This document shows, piece after piece, positions 16,453 to 26,817 of a stretch of DNA of 64,000 nt. Within the stretch, counting starts at the first letter, position 1; every line of letters starts with the position of its first letter. This DNA comes from Aureimonas jatrophae (GTDB lineage Bacteria; Pseudomonadota; Alphaproteobacteria; Rhizobiales; Rhizobiaceae), in NCBI RefSeq assembly GCF_900104035.1, contig NZ_FNIT01000006.1:240112-304111 (forward strand), written 5' to 3'. The notes under the pieces are model-generated. The model was not told where the DNA came from. It searched no databases and saw only the letters and a list, made by a program, of their open reading frames with translations. The translations under genes were made by a program, and so were the position numbers.

Positions 16453-16887
16453 ATGTCCATACGCACCATTCTGCAAACCAAGGGTCGTGAGGTCGCGACC
16501 GTCGATCCGTCGGCGTCGCTGGAGTCGGCTGCCCAGCTTCTGGCGGCTCGCAAGATCGGCGCGCTTGTCGCGCTCGGCGAGGCCGGGAACGTCATCGGTA
16601 TCCTTTCGGAGCGCGATGTCGTGAAGGCGATCGCGCGTGACGGGGCCGGCGCCCTGAACGCCACCGTGTCGTCCGTGATGACCACAACGGTTACGGTTTC
16701 CGACGAGGAGACGACGATCGACGAGGCGATGGAAATCATGACGCGCGGCCGCTTCCGCCACTTGCCGGTTTGCGAGAACGGCACGCTCCTCGTGGGCATC
16801 GTCTCGATCGGCGACGTCGTGAAGCGTCGCATCGAGGCGGCCGAGGAGGAGGCCGAGCAGATGCGGACCTACATTCACGCCGGCTGA
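16453..16887 (+). CDS. CBS-domain pair protein
   Basis: 144 residues consisting almost entirely of two CBS motifs (about 8-65 and 75-130), e.g. VIGILSERDVVKAI and LVGIVSIGDVVKRRI. Stand-alone CBS pairs bind adenine nucleotides and act as energy sensors or regulatory partners. No catalytic domain is attached. A GGAGGAAGGC stretch precedes the ATG. It converges on the patatin gene with a gap of four bases. Confidence 0.92.
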   Translation: MSIRTILQTKGREVATVDPSASLESAAQLLAARKIGALVALGEAGNVIGILSERDVVKAIARDGAGALNATVSSVMTTTVTVSDEETTIDEAMEIMTRGRFRHLPVCENGTLLVGIVSIGDVVKRRIEAAEEEAEQMRTYIHAG

Positions 16888-16891
16888 CGCG

Positions 16892-17866
16892 TCAGACCGT
16901 ACCGAGTTCCTCGCAGAGGCGACGAATTTCGGGCATGGCCCGCGTCGCCTCCTCGTAGCCGAAGCGGATCGACTCCTTCGCGCGGAAGAACTCCGACAGG
17001 CCGATATCGCGTACGCGAGGATGCAGCGACAGGTCCGGCGGGTCGCCCGCCAGACGCGCGCGCGAGATGCGATCCTGAATAATGTTGAACGCGTCTACCA
17101 TCGACCGGGCGATACCAAGCTTCTCGCGACGCGTCTCGACAGCCTGAAGTCCCGATAGGAGCGGTTCGCCGGCCTGCGGCTCGGACTCGGTGCTCGCGCC
17201 ATGGCCTGCCCGCATCCGCAGGACGGCGGCGCGCCCGAACAGGTCGTAGTGCAGGTTGACGGCGACCACGAGCGGCGCCTCGTAGACGCGACAGACCGAG
17301 ACCGGAACCGGGTTGACCAATGCGCCGTCGAAGAGCTGCCGGCCACCGCAGTCCACCGGTTGAAAGATGCCGGGCAGGGCATACGACGCCCGCATCGCCA
17401 GGACCAGCGAGCCCTGGTCGAGCCAGACCTCATGGCCGGAGCGGGCCTCGGTCGCCACGCAGACCAGAGGCCGATCGAGGTCTTCGATCCGAACGTCGGC
17501 GAGGTGTTCGATCAGGCGCCGATGTAACCGCTCGCCGCCGATGAAGCCCGATCCACCCCAACGAAAGTCGAGAAAGCGCATCATTCCGGTGCGTGTGAGG
17601 GAGTGCGCGAAGGCCTCCAACTCGTTCATGCGACCGGCCAGATAGCAGCCGCCTACCAACGCGCCGATCGATGTGCCGGCGATCATCGAGATCGGGATCT
17701 GATGTTCGTCGAAGGCCCGCAGAACGCCGATATGGGCCCAACCGCGAGCGGCACCGCCGCCGAGCGCTAGCGCGACGCCTCGCCCCGGTGGAGGCGGGCG
17801 GCGCGTCGGGCGTGGTTCGGCGGATTTGATCGTCGGAACGGTGCGTCGGAACACTTGCTGCAGCAT
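16892..17866 (-). CDS. rssA: Patatin-like phospholipase, RssA family
   Basis: 324 residues. It has the patatin Ser-Asp dyad: glycine-rich oxyanion loop LGGGAARGWAHIGVL, nucleophile GTSIGALVGG (GxSxG) and DGALVNPVPVSV (DG[A/G]). It is a predicted lipid acyl hydrolase. The length and the PxxG-rich N-terminus are like NTE/RssA proteins. The ATG at 17866 was preferred to an in-frame TTG ten codons upstream. It has no obvious signal peptide. RssA homologues are widespread and their natural substrate is mostly unknown. Confidence 0.88.
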   Translation of the reverse strand: MLQQVFRRTVPTIKSAEPRPTRRPPPPGRGVALALGGGAARGWAHIGVLRAFDEHQIPISMIAGTSIGALVGGCYLAGRMNELEAFAHSLTRTGMMRFLDFRWGGSGFIGGERLHRRLIEHLADVRIEDLDRPLVCVATEARSGHEVWLDQGSLVLAMRASYALPGIFQPVDCGGRQLFDGALVNPVPVSVCRVYEAPLVVAVNLHYDLFGRAAVLRMRAGHGASTESEPQAGEPLLSGLQAVETRREKLGIARSMVDAFNIIQDRISRARLAGDPPDLSLHPRVRDIGLSEFFRAKESIRFGYEEATRAMPEIRRLCEELGTV

Positions 17867-17969
17867 CGCGTACGGTTTCCGCCCCCCACCAGCCAAGCCA
17901 CTATACCCGCCTGCCTTCGGGACAAGCTCGGCTCGTGGCTATGGTCGCTGAAAGCTCTTTCCAGAACCT

Positions 17970-18404
17970 TCAGGGTCTAAGGACGGGGGACCGATTGTCG
18001 TCAAAGACAAGCGTCCGTCCACCGTCCCGTTCGAGATCGAGACGCCGGTAGAAACAGGAAGCGCGTCCCGTGTGGCATGTATCGTCCGGCTTCGCGACGT
18101 CGACCTTGATCCAGACGGCGTCCTGGTCGCAGTCAACGCGCAGTTCGCGCACGCTCTGCAGAGCGCCAGACGTTTCGCCTTTCTTCCACAACGCGTTGCG
18201 GGAACGGGAGCGGTAGTGCGCGACGCCCGTACGGATCGTCAGGTCGAGAGCCTCGGCGTCCATATGCGCGACCATCAGCAGATTTCCCGAGCCGGCATCC
18301 GTCACGACGGCGGTGACGAGACCCTGGGCATCGAAGCGGGGCATCAGCTGATCGCCTTCCTCCGCGTCCCGCTTGTCGCCGGCCGATGCGAAGGCCGAGC
18401 TCAT
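17970..18404 (-). CDS. hisI: Phosphoribosyl-AMP cyclohydrolase
   Basis: 144 residues. It opens the adenine ring of PR-AMP in the third step of histidine synthesis. Visible motifs are the metal-binding [12 protein letters not shown] and the zinc cysteines in [14 protein letters not shown], with [14 protein letters not shown]. It lacks the PR-ATP pyrophosphohydrolase half, so HisE must be separate, as is usual in alphaproteobacteria. The ATG overlaps the folE TGA by four bases (ATGA), which fixes the start and indicates coupling. Confidence 0.95.
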   Translation of the reverse strand: MSSAFASAGDKRDAEEGDQLMPRFDAQGLVTAVVTDAGSGNLLMVAHMDAEALDLTIRTGVAHYRSRSRNALWKKGETSGALQSVRELRVDCDQDAVWIKVDVAKPDDTCHTGRASCFYRRLDLERDGGRTLVFDDNRSPVLRP

Positions 18405-19018
18405 CGCTTCAGCGCCAGGGTCGTGAAGCGGGCCTGCTGGGCCGCGTCGTTGCGGAACGCCCCGTAGAAGGCGGTGGTGACGGTCGACGACCCCTTCGTG
18501 CGGATGCCGCGCATCGACATGCACATGTGCTCGGCCTCGATCATGACCGCGACCCCACGCGGTGTCAGGGCGCCGTCGATCATCGCTGCCACCTGCTCGG
18601 TCATCGCCTCCTGCGTCTGCAGGCGACGCGCGTAGATGTCGACGATCCGTGCGATCTTGGACAGGCCCAACACCCGTCCCTCGGGAAGGTAGGCGACGTG
18701 GGCTCGCCCGATGATCGGGACCATGTGGTGCTCGCAGTGCGAGGTGAAATCGATGTCGCGCACGAGCACCATCTCATCGTAACCGGCGACCTCCTCAAAG
18801 GTCCGCTCGAGCACCGCGGCCGGGTCCTGGCGGTAGCCGCCGTAGATCTCTTCGAAGGCCTTCACGACGCGGCGGGGTGTGTCGATCAGACCCTCGCGCT
18901 TCGGATTCTCTCCGATCCAGCGCAAAAGAACCTCGACCGCGGCCTCCGCCTCGGTGCGGCTCGGCCGTGCCTCGTCCAGCACCGGCTGGTTCGTGGTCTT
19001 GTCGGCGATGGCATCCAT
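18401..19018 (-). CDS. folE: GTP cyclohydrolase I
   Basis: 205 residues. It converts GTP to 7,8-dihydroneopterin triphosphate for folate synthesis. Features: [16 protein letters not shown], the zinc-binding [16 protein letters not shown] with Cys and two His, [21 protein letters not shown], and a second Cys in [11 protein letters not shown]. The ATG at 19018 was chosen as an N-terminus of family length. An upstream extension of about 30 residues is possible but unlikely. It is followed by hisI with a 4-base overlap. Confidence 0.95.
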   Translation of the reverse strand: MDAIADKTTNQPVLDEARPSRTEAEAAVEVLLRWIGENPKREGLIDTPRRVVKAFEEIYGGYRQDPAAVLERTFEEVAGYDEMVLVRDIDFTSHCEHHMVPIIGRAHVAYLPEGRVLGLSKIARIVDIYARRLQTQEAMTEQVAAMIDGALTPRGVAVMIEAEHMCMSMRGIRTKGSSTVTTAFYGAFRNDAAQQARFTTLALKR

Positions 19019-19242
19019 CGTGCTGTTCCCGGACTCCGATTCCCCGGCTCGGTCGAAGTCGATCCGCGGGGTTCGTCCCACCCGGGCCGCGAGCGGGTCA
19101 TGATCCAAGCTCCGGCATCCGTCAACGGGACGCCGCGCCCGGGCGGCCGGCGCGTCGCATTCCGCGACCGCTTCTCCTATATACGGATCGCGCCCGCCGT
19201 TTGAAGACGCGTCCGGGCGACGAACCGTCCAGCAGGCGCAGC

Positions 19243-19686
19243 ATGATCGACGACCTCTACAACGCTCGCATTCTCGACTGGGCCGGCAACATCGGACGGC
19301 TCGGGCGTCTGGAAGCGCCTGATGGCACCGCGACCGCGCACTCGAAACTCTGCGGCTCGACGGTGACCGTGGATCTTCAGCTGCAGGATGGTGTGGTCAC
19401 CGACTTTGCGCACGAGGTCCGGGCTTGCGCGCTCGGACAGGCTTCGTCGTCCGTCATGGCGCGTCACGTGGTCGGCGCCTCGGCGCAGGAGTTGCGCCAC
19501 TTGCGCGAGACCATGACGGCGATGCTGAAGAGCGACGGTCCTCCGCCGGTAGGCCGGTTCGAGGAACTCCGCTACCTGGAGCCCGTGCGCGCCCACAAGG
19601 CCCGCCATGCCTCGACGCTGCTGACCTTCGATGCCGTTGTCTCGGCTCTCGACTTGGCGGAGGCGAAACAGCACGAGGCGGCGTGA
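19243..19686 (+). CDS. NifU/IscU-N-like scaffold family protein
   Basis: 147 residues of the NifU N-terminal (IscU-like) fold: [14 protein letters not shown] holds the first Cys (residue 37) and [16 protein letters not shown] the second (residue 62). The third cluster ligand of IscU is replaced in [12 protein letters not shown]. This variant, as far as I recall, is standard for the rhizobial orthologues found before yidD. Whether it assembles iron-sulfur clusters is therefore unclear. The gene's TGA overlaps the yidD ATG (TGATG). Confidence 0.85.
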   Translation: MIDDLYNARILDWAGNIGRLGRLEAPDGTATAHSKLCGSTVTVDLQLQDGVVTDFAHEVRACALGQASSSVMARHVVGASAQELRHLRETMTAMLKSDGPPPVGRFEELRYLEPVRAHKARHASTLLTFDAVVSALDLAEAKQHEAA

Positions 19687-19961
19687 TGCGCCGATCCGTC
19701 CGTGGCCGTAACTACGACGGGCCGTGGCGGCGTACGCCCGGTCGCCTGTTCGGGATCGGCGCCATTCGTTTCTACCAGCTCGTTTTCTCACCGTTTGTCG
19801 GCGGTCATTGCCGTCACGTTCCGACCTGTTCCGAATTCGGCTACGAAGCCGTCGCGAGACATGGCTTATGGCGAGGCGGTTGGCTGACCGCGCGACGGGT
19901 CGCACGTTGCGGCCCCTTCGGCCATCCCGGGCACGACCCGGTGCCGACCGAGCGTCGTTGA
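19686..19961 (+). CDS. yidD: Membrane protein insertion efficiency factor YidD
   Basis: 91 residues with the family core: IRFYQLVFSPFVGGHCRHVPTCSEF, followed by YEAVARHGLWRGGWL and RVARCGPFGHPGHDPVP. The three Cys and the amphipathic N-terminal helix are conserved. YidD binds the inner membrane and helps YidC-dependent insertion. The start overlaps the upstream stop, which indicates translational coupling with the IscU-like gene. thrS follows after 127 bases. Confidence 0.95.
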   Translation: MRRSVRGRNYDGPWRRTPGRLFGIGAIRFYQLVFSPFVGGHCRHVPTCSEFGYEAVARHGLWRGGWLTARRVARCGPFGHPGHDPVPTERR

Positions 19962-20088
19962 GCCGCGAAACGCTTGCTCGGCGGCTGGGGTTGTGAGAAG
20001 CCGCGCGTCTCGCGCGGTTTGTGGCCGCACCTTATCGATCGACGAAGCTTTCCCGCATGGTGGGCGGGGGTGAGCGAAAGGAAGACTC

Positions 20089-22068
20089 ATGATCGAACTG
20101 CGTTTCCCCGACAACTCCGTTCGCCCCGTCGAGCCCGGTACGAACGGCTTGGCTGTTGCGACGGGCATCTCCAAGTCTCTCGCCAAGAAGGCGCTGGCCT
20201 ACGCGCTGGACGGCGAGTTGCGGGATTTGTCCGACCCGATCGAACGGTCCGGCTCGATCGAGATCGTGACGCGGGATGATCCGCGGGCGTTGGAGCTCAT
20301 CCGTCACGATGCGGCGCACGTTCTGGCCGAGGCGGTGCAGGAGCTGTGGCCCGGGACGCAGGTCACGATCGGTCCGGTGATCGAGAACGGCTTTTACTAC
20401 GACTTCGCCAGGGACGTGCCGTTCACGCCCGACGACCTGCCGGTGATCGAGAAGAAGATGGCGGAGATCATCCGTCGCAACGCGCCCTTCACCAAGGAGG
20501 TCTGGCCACGCGAGGAAGCGCGCCGCGTGTTCGGCGAGAAGGGCGAGACCTACAAGGTCCAGCTCGTCGACGCGATCCCGGAAGGGCAGGATCTCAAGAT
20601 CTACCGCCAGGGCGACTGGTTCGACCTATGCCGCGGCCCGCACATGCCCTCGACGGGTCATGTCGGCGAGGCCTTCAAGCTCATGAAGGTCGCCGGCGCC
20701 TATTGGCGCGGCGACTCGAACAACCCGATGCTGACGCGCATCTACGGCACGGCCTGGGCGACGCCCGACCAGCTTAAGAACTACCTTCATGTGCTGGAAG
20801 AGGCCGAGAAGCGCGACCATCGACGTCTCGGACGCGAGATGGATCTCTTCCACTTCCAGGAGGAGGGCCCGGGCGTCGTCTTCTGGCATCCCAAGGGCTG
20901 GTCGCTGTTTCAGGACCTCGTCTCGTACATGCGCCGCCGCCTCAAGGGCGACTACGACGAGGTCAACGCACCTCAGGTGCTCGACAAGTCGCTCTGGGAG
21001 ACGTCCGGCCACTGGGGCTGGTACCGCGAGAACATGTTCCAGGTGCAGTCGGCGGGCGACGAGGCGGAGGACAAGCGCATCTTCGCGCTGAAGCCCATGA
21101 ATTGTCCGGGCCACGTCATGATCTTCAAGCACGGTTTGAAGAGCTATCGCGATCTGCCGATCCGTTATGCGGAATTCGGTACCGTTCATCGCTACGAACC
21201 GTCCGGCGCCATGCACGGCCTGATGCGCGTGCGCGGCTTCACGCAGGACGACGCGCACGTCTTCTGCACCGAGGAGCAGATGGCGGACGAGTGCCTGAAG
21301 ATCAACGACCTGATCCTCTCCGTGTATCGCGACTTCGGCTTCGAGGAGGTGGTCGTGAAGCTCTCGACGCGACCCGAGAAGCGGGTCGGTTCGGACGAGC
21401 TCTGGGATCACGCCGAGACGGTGATGACGCAGGTTCTCGAGCGCATCGAGCGGGAGTCGGGCGGGCGCATCAAGACCGGTATCAATCCGGGCGAGGGCGC
21501 CTTCTACGGTCCGAAGTTCGAGTACACGCTGCGCGACGCGATCGGCCGTGAGTGGCAGTGCGGTACGACGCAGGTGGACTTCAACCTGCCGGAGCGCTTC
21601 GGTGCCTTCTACATCGACGCCTCGTCCGAGAAGAAGGTGCCGGTGATGATCCACCGCGCGATCTGCGGATCGATGGAGCGCTTCCTCGGCATCCTGATCG
21701 AGAATTTCGCGGGTCATTTCCCGCTCTGGCTCTCGCCCACGCAGGTCGTGGTCGCGACCATCACCTCCGAGGCTGACGCCTACGCGCAGGAGGTCGCCGA
21801 CATCTTTCGGGCGGCAGGCCTCCGCGTCGAAAGCGATCTTCGCAACGAGAAGATCAACTACAAGGTCCGTGAGCACAGCCACGCGAAGGTGCCGGTCATT
21901 TTGGTCTGCGGCAAGCGCGAGGCCGAGGAGCGGTCCGTGAATGTGCGCCGGCTGGGATCGCGCGACCAGGAGGCTATGTCGCTCGACGGTGCGCTCGCCG
22001 CTCTGACGCGAGAGGCGACGCCTCCGGACCTGCAGCGGCGTTCCGTCGGGGTTGCCGAGGCCGCCTGA
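20089..22068 (+). CDS. thrS: Threonyl-tRNA synthetase
   Basis: 659 residues. Domains in order: TGS (about 1-60), the SAD editing domain with [17 protein letters not shown] and the zinc/editing [12 protein letters not shown], the class II catalytic core (motif 2 in [19 protein letters not shown]; zinc Cys in PMNCPGH), and the anticodon-binding domain (about 555-650). It charges tRNA-Thr. GAAAGGAAGACTC precedes the ATG. No T-box is visible. A tRNA-Thr gene lies at 55.2 kb. A strong terminator follows. Confidence 0.98.
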   Translation: MIELRFPDNSVRPVEPGTNGLAVATGISKSLAKKALAYALDGELRDLSDPIERSGSIEIVTRDDPRALELIRHDAAHVLAEAVQELWPGTQVTIGPVIENGFYYDFARDVPFTPDDLPVIEKKMAEIIRRNAPFTKEVWPREEARRVFGEKGETYKVQLVDAIPEGQDLKIYRQGDWFDLCRGPHMPSTGHVGEAFKLMKVAGAYWRGDSNNPMLTRIYGTAWATPDQLKNYLHVLEEAEKRDHRRLGREMDLFHFQEEGPGVVFWHPKGWSLFQDLVSYMRRRLKGDYDEVNAPQVLDKSLWETSGHWGWYRENMFQVQSAGDEAEDKRIFALKPMNCPGHVMIFKHGLKSYRDLPIRYAEFGTVHRYEPSGAMHGLMRVRGFTQDDAHVFCTEEQMADECLKINDLILSVYRDFGFEEVVVKLSTRPEKRVGSDELWDHAETVMTQVLERIERESGGRIKTGINPGEGAFYGPKFEYTLRDAIGREWQCGTTQVDFNLPERFGAFYIDASSEKKVPVMIHRAICGSMERFLGILIENFAGHFPLWLSPTQVVVATITSEADAYAQEVADIFRAAGLRVESDLRNEKINYKVREHSHAKVPVILVCGKREAEERSVNVRRLGSRDQEAMSLDGALAALTREATPPDLQRRSVGVAEAA

Positions 22069-22078
22069 GCCAACGACG

Positions 22079-22104
22079 AAAAAGGGGCCCGCGTGCCCCT
22101 TTTT
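22079..22104. terminator. Bidirectional intrinsic terminator
   Basis: AAAAAGGGGC (22079-22088) pairs with GCCCCTTTTT (22095-22104) around a 6-base loop. T-runs exist on both strands, so it can end both thrS and the convergent gene. Confidence 0.95.
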
Positions 22105-22109
22105 TGACG

Positions 22110-23270
22110 TCAGTCTCCGCTGCCGAGCGCCGGATCGTTCGGATCGATGAGATCGGACGTCAGAACCTCGACATCGGTGTTCTCGCCGGCTTTCACCGAG
22201 AAGGGGCGCTGGAACACGCGCTCCTTGTTGCGGGCCGAGATGACGTAGTTGCCTTCCTCGAGAACCATCGAGGGAAACGCGCTCACGATGTTGTCGCGTA
22301 CGAGGTCGCCCTGGTCGGTCGTGATTACCCAGGCCGTGTCGGCAATCGCCTCGCCGCCCGGCTCGCGCACGAGCTTCATGGTCAGCTGCGCGGCATGGTG
22401 CTGAAGCGTCGCGTCGGTGATGCGGCCCGGCTCCACCCGGAGATCGGCGCGAACCGTCGCGTTCACCGAACCGTAGTTCGATACCACATGGTAGTCGCCG
22501 GCGTTGAGCCGGGTCACGACGCCAGCCTTGACGTCGGACGCGATGAGACGCCGGTCGGCATCGTCCGTCGCGGCGCTGTAAATGTCGAAGCGAAGAGCGT
22601 CCGAACGGATCGGCCTTTTGCTGGCTGCGGTTGCGTTCAACCGGAGCCCTCCGGCCTCCAGCGCGACGGTCTCGCGCGTTTGCTCGCCCGAAAAGTCGAT
22701 GCGTCGCGTCATGCCCGCTCGACCGAAGCCAAGATGCAGCAGATAGGACCCGGCCGGCACGTCGAAGACAGCCTCGCCGCCGCGCGCCACGGCGACCAAC
22801 GGCAGCTTTCCGTCCGGACCCGGCAGAGGCGCGAAGAGACGCCAAATCAACTGATCCGGGATACGGGGACCGCCGTCGCCGAGCGTTGCGTTCAGAACAA
22901 GACTCTTGGGCGGGCGTCCGATATTGAGCCGTGGTTCGGTCGGCTGCGGCGCGTAAGCCGGCAGGGCGGGAAGATCGAGCTTTGGCGCAGGCAGATCGCC
23001 CTGGCGCTGCGGCAAGGCGATCGGCTCCAGTCGCTTCAAGGGGTCGATCTTCGGAATGCCGATATCGGATGCCGCCGGATCCTTGGGAATAGCCGAGGGC
23101 GACGCATAGGCGCCCGGAACCTGATCGTCAGGTCCTCCAGCGCCCCGCGATCCTCCACCCGATGGGCCGCCCTGCGCCAGAACGGGTGCAACCGCGAGCA
23201 TGACGACGACCACGGACAGTTCCAGAACGCGGCGCGTTCGCTTGCCGGTCGCTTGCCTGCCCTGCTTCAA
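22110..23270 (-). CDS. Exported protein of unknown function
   Basis: 386 residues. The start is TTG with a strong GGGGAAGG six bases upstream. A hydrophobic segment at about 15-32 ends AVAPVLAQ, so it is a signal peptide and the protein is exported. Residues 35-110 are Gly/Pro-rich and disordered. The remainder (about 115-375) has three beta-rich segments resembling carbohydrate-binding-like or PEGA-type modules, with similar phrases (VFDVPAGSYLLHLGFG, VTRLNAGDYHVVSNYG, VLEEGNYVISARNKE), each near a turn before a Y-x-V strand. I do not recognise a named family. It is divergent from the nitroreductase gene. Confidence 0.75.
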   Translation of the reverse strand: MKQGRQATGKRTRRVLELSVVVVMLAVAPVLAQGGPSGGGSRGAGGPDDQVPGAYASPSAIPKDPAASDIGIPKIDPLKRLEPIALPQRQGDLPAPKLDLPALPAYAPQPTEPRLNIGRPPKSLVLNATLGDGGPRIPDQLIWRLFAPLPGPDGKLPLVAVARGGEAVFDVPAGSYLLHLGFGRAGMTRRIDFSGEQTRETVALEAGGLRLNATAASKRPIRSDALRFDIYSAATDDADRRLIASDVKAGVVTRLNAGDYHVVSNYGSVNATVRADLRVEPGRITDATLQHHAAQLTMKLVREPGGEAIADTAWVITTDQGDLVRDNIVSAFPSMVLEEGNYVISARNKERVFQRPFSVKAGENTDVEVLTSDLIDPNDPALGSGD

Positions 23271-23419
23271 TGCGAGCCTTCCCCATCCTGTCCGCGACCC
23301 ATGAAGGACATCGCATAGACGATTTCATGGCGAAAGGCGGACCGATGCGAACGGCGTTGGATTTCACAAGCGGAACGATCTATCTCCGGCCGCAACCCAT
23401 CGCATTCGAGGATTCCGTC

Positions 23420-23992
23420 GTGATCGACGCCCAGACCCTGCTCTCGACCCGCCGCTCCGTCCCGATTCCGGCGCTTCGGGCCCCGGCACCGGAAGGCGCC
23501 GAACTTGATGACATTCTCGTGGAGGCGATGCGCGTGCCCGACCATGGCAAGCTCGCGCCTTGGCGTTTCATCCTTTTCCGGGGCGATGGCGCCAGGAAGA
23601 TGGGGCAGAAGCTCGCGGACGTGGCGGAACGCCGCGAGGGGACGCTCGGCGAGGGGCGCCGCGCCTACGAGGAAACGCGCTTCACTCGCGCTCCATTGGT
23701 TGTTGGCGTTGTGTCGACGGCCAAGCCGCACTTCAAGATCCCCGAATGGGAACAGGTCCTGTCGGTCGGCGCGGCGACGATGAACCTGATCCATGCGGCC
23801 CACGCGCGCGGTTACGGCGCGAACTGGATCACCGAATGGGTTGCCTACGACGACGATGCGAAAGCGATCATGGGCATCAAGGCCGACGAGAAGGTCGCGG
23901 GCTTCGTTTACATCGGCACGGTGAGCGAGCGACCGAGCGATCGTCCCCGACCGGCGATCACCGACCACGTCGTGGAAGCCGGCGCAGCATGA
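23420..23992 (+). CDS. Nitroreductase family flavoenzyme (YdjA-like)
   Basis: 190 residues with the nitroreductase FMN motifs: STRRSVPIPALRAP at the N-terminus, VPDHGKLAPWRFILFRG, and GYGANWITEWVAYDD with VAGFVYIGT at the C-terminus. It resembles single-domain FMN reductases related to YdjA, which use NAD(P)H. The GTG at 23420 was chosen: GAGGA lies seven bases upstream and the length (about 190) fits the family. An ATG at 23345 would add 25 residues with no family match. The stop overlaps the start of the flavin-reductase-like gene. Confidence 0.85.
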   Translation: MIDAQTLLSTRRSVPIPALRAPAPEGAELDDILVEAMRVPDHGKLAPWRFILFRGDGARKMGQKLADVAERREGTLGEGRRAYEETRFTRAPLVVGVVSTAKPHFKIPEWEQVLSVGAATMNLIHAAHARGYGANWITEWVAYDDDAKAIMGIKADEKVAGFVYIGTVSERPSDRPRPAITDHVVEAGAA

Positions 23993-24648
23993 TGTTCTAC
24001 GAAACCGCCGGGAACCGACACGGACTGCCGCACGACCCGTTCAAGGCGATCGTCGCGCCACGACCCATTGGCTGGATCTCGACCCGTTCGCGTGCCGGCG
24101 CGGTGAATCTGGCGCCCTACAGCTTCTTTTCGGCCGTCTCGGACGACCCCAAGCTCGTGCTCTTCGGCTCGTCCGGCGCCAAGGACAGCGCGGCCTTCGC
24201 GATCGAGAGCGGCGAATTCGTCGCGAATTTCGCCTCCGCGCACCTGGCCAACGCGTTGGTGCGAACCTCGGCTGCGGCCGCGCGCGGTGTCAGCGAGTTC
24301 GAGATCGCCGGCCTGACGGAGCGCCCGGCTCGGCTCGTGAGCGCACCGATCGTCGACGAGGCCTATGCCGCGCTCGAATGTCGGGTCACGCAGAGCTTTC
24401 ATCCGGAAACGCTGGATGGGCAGGGGACCGAGACGGTGATCGTCGTCGGACAGGTCGTCGGCATCCACATCGACGAGCGTATTTTGCGCGACGGGCTGAT
24501 CGCCGTCGACCTCGCCGAACCGCTCTCGCGCCTCGGCTATCTCGACTATGCGGTGACCCGCGAGGTCTTCGCTATGAAGCGGCCCCGCCAACCGGATGCC
24601 TCCGATCTACCCGTCGAACCTGGGTTGCCGCCGGGTGTGAAGCGTTAG
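23989..24648 (+). CDS. Flavin reductase-like domain protein
   Basis: 219 residues of the flavin reductase-like / DIM6-NTAB family: VAPRPIGWISTRSRAG, NLAPYSFFSAVSDDPKLVLF and GEFVANFASAHLANAL, which form the FMN-binding split barrel. It may reduce flavin or act as a flavin-dependent oxidoreductase. The ATG overlaps the nitroreductase stop (ATGATG), so the two flavoproteins are translationally coupled and may work together. No substrate can be named. Confidence 0.88.
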   Translation: MMFYETAGNRHGLPHDPFKAIVAPRPIGWISTRSRAGAVNLAPYSFFSAVSDDPKLVLFGSSGAKDSAAFAIESGEFVANFASAHLANALVRTSAAAARGVSEFEIAGLTERPARLVSAPIVDEAYAALECRVTQSFHPETLDGQGTETVIVVGQVVGIHIDERILRDGLIAVDLAEPLSRLGYLDYAVTREVFAMKRPRQPDASDLPVEPGLPPGVKR

Positions 24649-24736
24649 CGACCTGCTACCGGACGTGGTGAACGTTTTATAAACCGATTGCGAGCAGGAA
24701 TGGCGGTGTCATAGCGGACGGCATCTGGAGTTCCCC

Positions 24737-25879
24737 ATGCTTGCTCAGCATTTCGTATCGTGGTGCGCGGTAGCCGGCAGCGCGGAACGGGCGTCGGGTG
24801 TGGCCCTGCTAGCCGAAGCCGTCACCCAGAATCGCTTCCTGCCGGCCGAGACACGCGAGGCCGAGGCTGCTCTCCTGTTCGCGCTCGACGATCCGTCGCC
24901 ACGCGTTCGCGCGACCATGGCCCGGATCGTCGCGGGGTCCGACCGCGTCGCGCGCCAACTCGTGCTGGGACTGGCGAAGGACACGGACGAGATCGCGACC
25001 CGGGTCGTCGAGCGATCCCCGATGCTCAACAGCGGGGATCTCGTGGAACTGGCGCAGAGCGGAAGCGCTGCGATCCGTCTGGCGATCGCCAGCCGGGAGC
25101 TTCTGCTTCCCGACGTGATGGCGGCGCTTGTGGCGAGCGGCGACCGTGATGCGCTCCTCGAACTCGCGCGCAACGACGATGCCCCGATCAGCCCCGATCT
25201 GCTGCGACGGATCGGAGACATGTTCCGGGCCGATGGCGAAGTGCGACACGCTCTTCTCCTGCGTACGGACCTCCCGGCGGACTTGCGGCATTCGCTTCTG
25301 AGCGCCCTCGGTGAGACGCTGTGCGAACTGTCGCTGGTCCAAGGCGTGCTCGGAAGCGAGCGTGCGGCTCAGCTATCGCAAGAGCTGGTGGAACAGGCGA
25401 CCGCCGCGCTGATCGACCTTTTGGAAAAGACCGATGTTGCGGCCTTTGCCGAACACCTGCGCACGACGCAGCAGTTGACGACGGCGGTGCTCGTTCGCGC
25501 CGTGTGCTGTGGCCGGGTCGATCTTTTTGCGGCCGCCCTCGCGCGTCTCAGTCATCTGCCGGAAGCGCGGGTCCGTAGTCTCATCGTCGATGCCAGCGAG
25601 CCGAGCTTCACCGCTCTCGTGCGGGCCGCCGGCGTACCCTTTGCGGTCGTGCCGTTGATGCTGTCGGCCGTTCGCGCCTGGAAGGACGTCTCTCGCGGCG
25701 ACGAGATCGATCCGGTCGATCTCGCATCGACCGTCATGGACCGTGTGGTCATCGCATTCCGAAAGCAGGAAAGCGGCCGCGACGACCTGGAAGCGGTGCG
25801 CGACCTGCTCCACCGCCTTGCCAGCGAAACGCAGCGCTTCACCGCGCGCAAGCGCGCCGAACGCTATCTCGCCGCCTAG
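24737..25879 (+). CDS. DUF2336 domain protein (HEAT-like repeats)
   Basis: 380 residues, all helical in appearance, with repeated leucine/alanine-rich units near the N-terminus ([56 protein letters not shown]). It matches DUF2336, an alphaproteobacterial family of unknown function. No signal peptide or catalytic motif is seen, so a protein-interaction scaffold is most likely. Its TAG and the nadK TAG on the other strand share the palindrome CTAG (25876-25879). Confidence 0.85.
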   Translation: MLAQHFVSWCAVAGSAERASGVALLAEAVTQNRFLPAETREAEAALLFALDDPSPRVRATMARIVAGSDRVARQLVLGLAKDTDEIATRVVERSPMLNSGDLVELAQSGSAAIRLAIASRELLLPDVMAALVASGDRDALLELARNDDAPISPDLLRRIGDMFRADGEVRHALLLRTDLPADLRHSLLSALGETLCELSLVQGVLGSERAAQLSQELVEQATAALIDLLEKTDVAAFAEHLRTTQQLTTAVLVRAVCCGRVDLFAAALARLSHLPEARVRSLIVDASEPSFTALVRAAGVPFAVVPLMLSAVRAWKDVSRGDEIDPVDLASTVMDRVVIAFRKQESGRDDLEAVRDLLHRLASETQRFTARKRAERYLAA

Positions 25880-26640
25880 TAGCGGAATTGCTCGGCGAGG
25901 ATCCGTTCGTCCCAGGAATGTTCGGGGTCGAACAGGATTAGGCTGCGCAACTCGGTGGATTGCCGGATGGTGATGCGCTGGACCGACTTCACCTCGCGGT
26001 GATCCGCGACGGCGTTGACCGGTCGCTTGCCGGCTTCCAGAACCTCGATGTCGACGCTCTGATGGCTTTTCAGAAGCGCACCGCGCCATCGACGGGGCCG
26101 AAACGCGCTGACGGGTGTAAGCGCTAGAAGCGGAGCGTCGATCGGGATGATAGGACCCTGCGCCGACAGGTTGTAGGCCGTCGATCCGGTCGGCGTCGCG
26201 ACGAGGACACCGTCGCAGACCAGTTCCTCGAGGCGCGTCTTGCCGTTGATCGAGATCTTCAGCCGGGCCGCTTGATAGGATTGCCGAAACAGGGCGACCT
26301 CGTTGATCGCGAGCGCGGAATGCGGCAGCCCGTCCTCGTCGATCGCCGTCATCTGGAGGGGACGGATTTCGTTTTCGACCGCGCGCGAGATGCGGGCGAT
26401 GAGATCGCCCTCGCGGTAGTCGTTCATCAGGAAGCCGACCGTCCCCTTGTTCATGCCGTAGATCGGTCGGCCCGTATCCATGAAGCGGTGGAGGACCTGA
26501 AGCATGAACCCGTCGCCGCCCAAGGCGACGATGACGTCGGCTCGATCCGGGTCGGTGGTCTCGTACAGGACGCGAAGACGTTGCGCCGCTTCTTCGGCGT
26601 CGGGTGCTTCGCTGGCCATGATGGCGATCGTCGGGATCAT
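25876..26640 (-). CDS. nadK: NAD kinase
   Basis: 254 residues. It phosphorylates NAD to NADP in the cytoplasm. Signature motifs are [16 protein letters not shown] (GGDG) and [18 protein letters not shown] (the NE-D and TGSTAY region), with [10 protein letters not shown]. The ATG at 26640 was chosen because AAGGA lies five bases upstream. An ATG two codons earlier sits too close to that site. Convergent with DUF2336, sharing the stop tetranucleotide. Confidence 0.95.
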   Translation of the reverse strand: MIPTIAIMASEAPDAEEAAQRLRVLYETTDPDRADVIVALGGDGFMLQVLHRFMDTGRPIYGMNKGTVGFLMNDYREGDLIARISRAVENEIRPLQMTAIDEDGLPHSALAINEVALFRQSYQAARLKISINGKTRLEELVCDGVLVATPTGSTAYNLSAQGPIIPIDAPLLALTPVSAFRPRRWRGALLKSHQSVDIEVLEAGKRPVNAVADHREVKSVQRITIRQSTELRSLILFDPEHSWDERILAEQFRY

Positions 26641-26817
26641 AGGCATCCTTGGCCCGGTCGGCAGTCCACGGCACAAGGCGGCGGCGAGGCGAAGCTAGGC
26701 ACTGACGCAGGCTTCGCACAGGGGGCAGGACCCGATCCGAGCCTAAAAGACAGCTTGGTTGCACAACGGCATCTGACTTATGGACGGACCATCGATCCGA
26801 CTCGCGGGCTGCATTCC

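Noticed and set aside
20000..20088. T-box or leader peptide before thrS
   Set aside because: No T-box sequence or threonine-rich leader is visible, and these are uncommon in alphaproteobacteria.
20626..22845. 739-codon open frame on the minus strand
   Set aside because: It is antisense to thrS, and thrS has full-length family support. Its sequence shows no domain.
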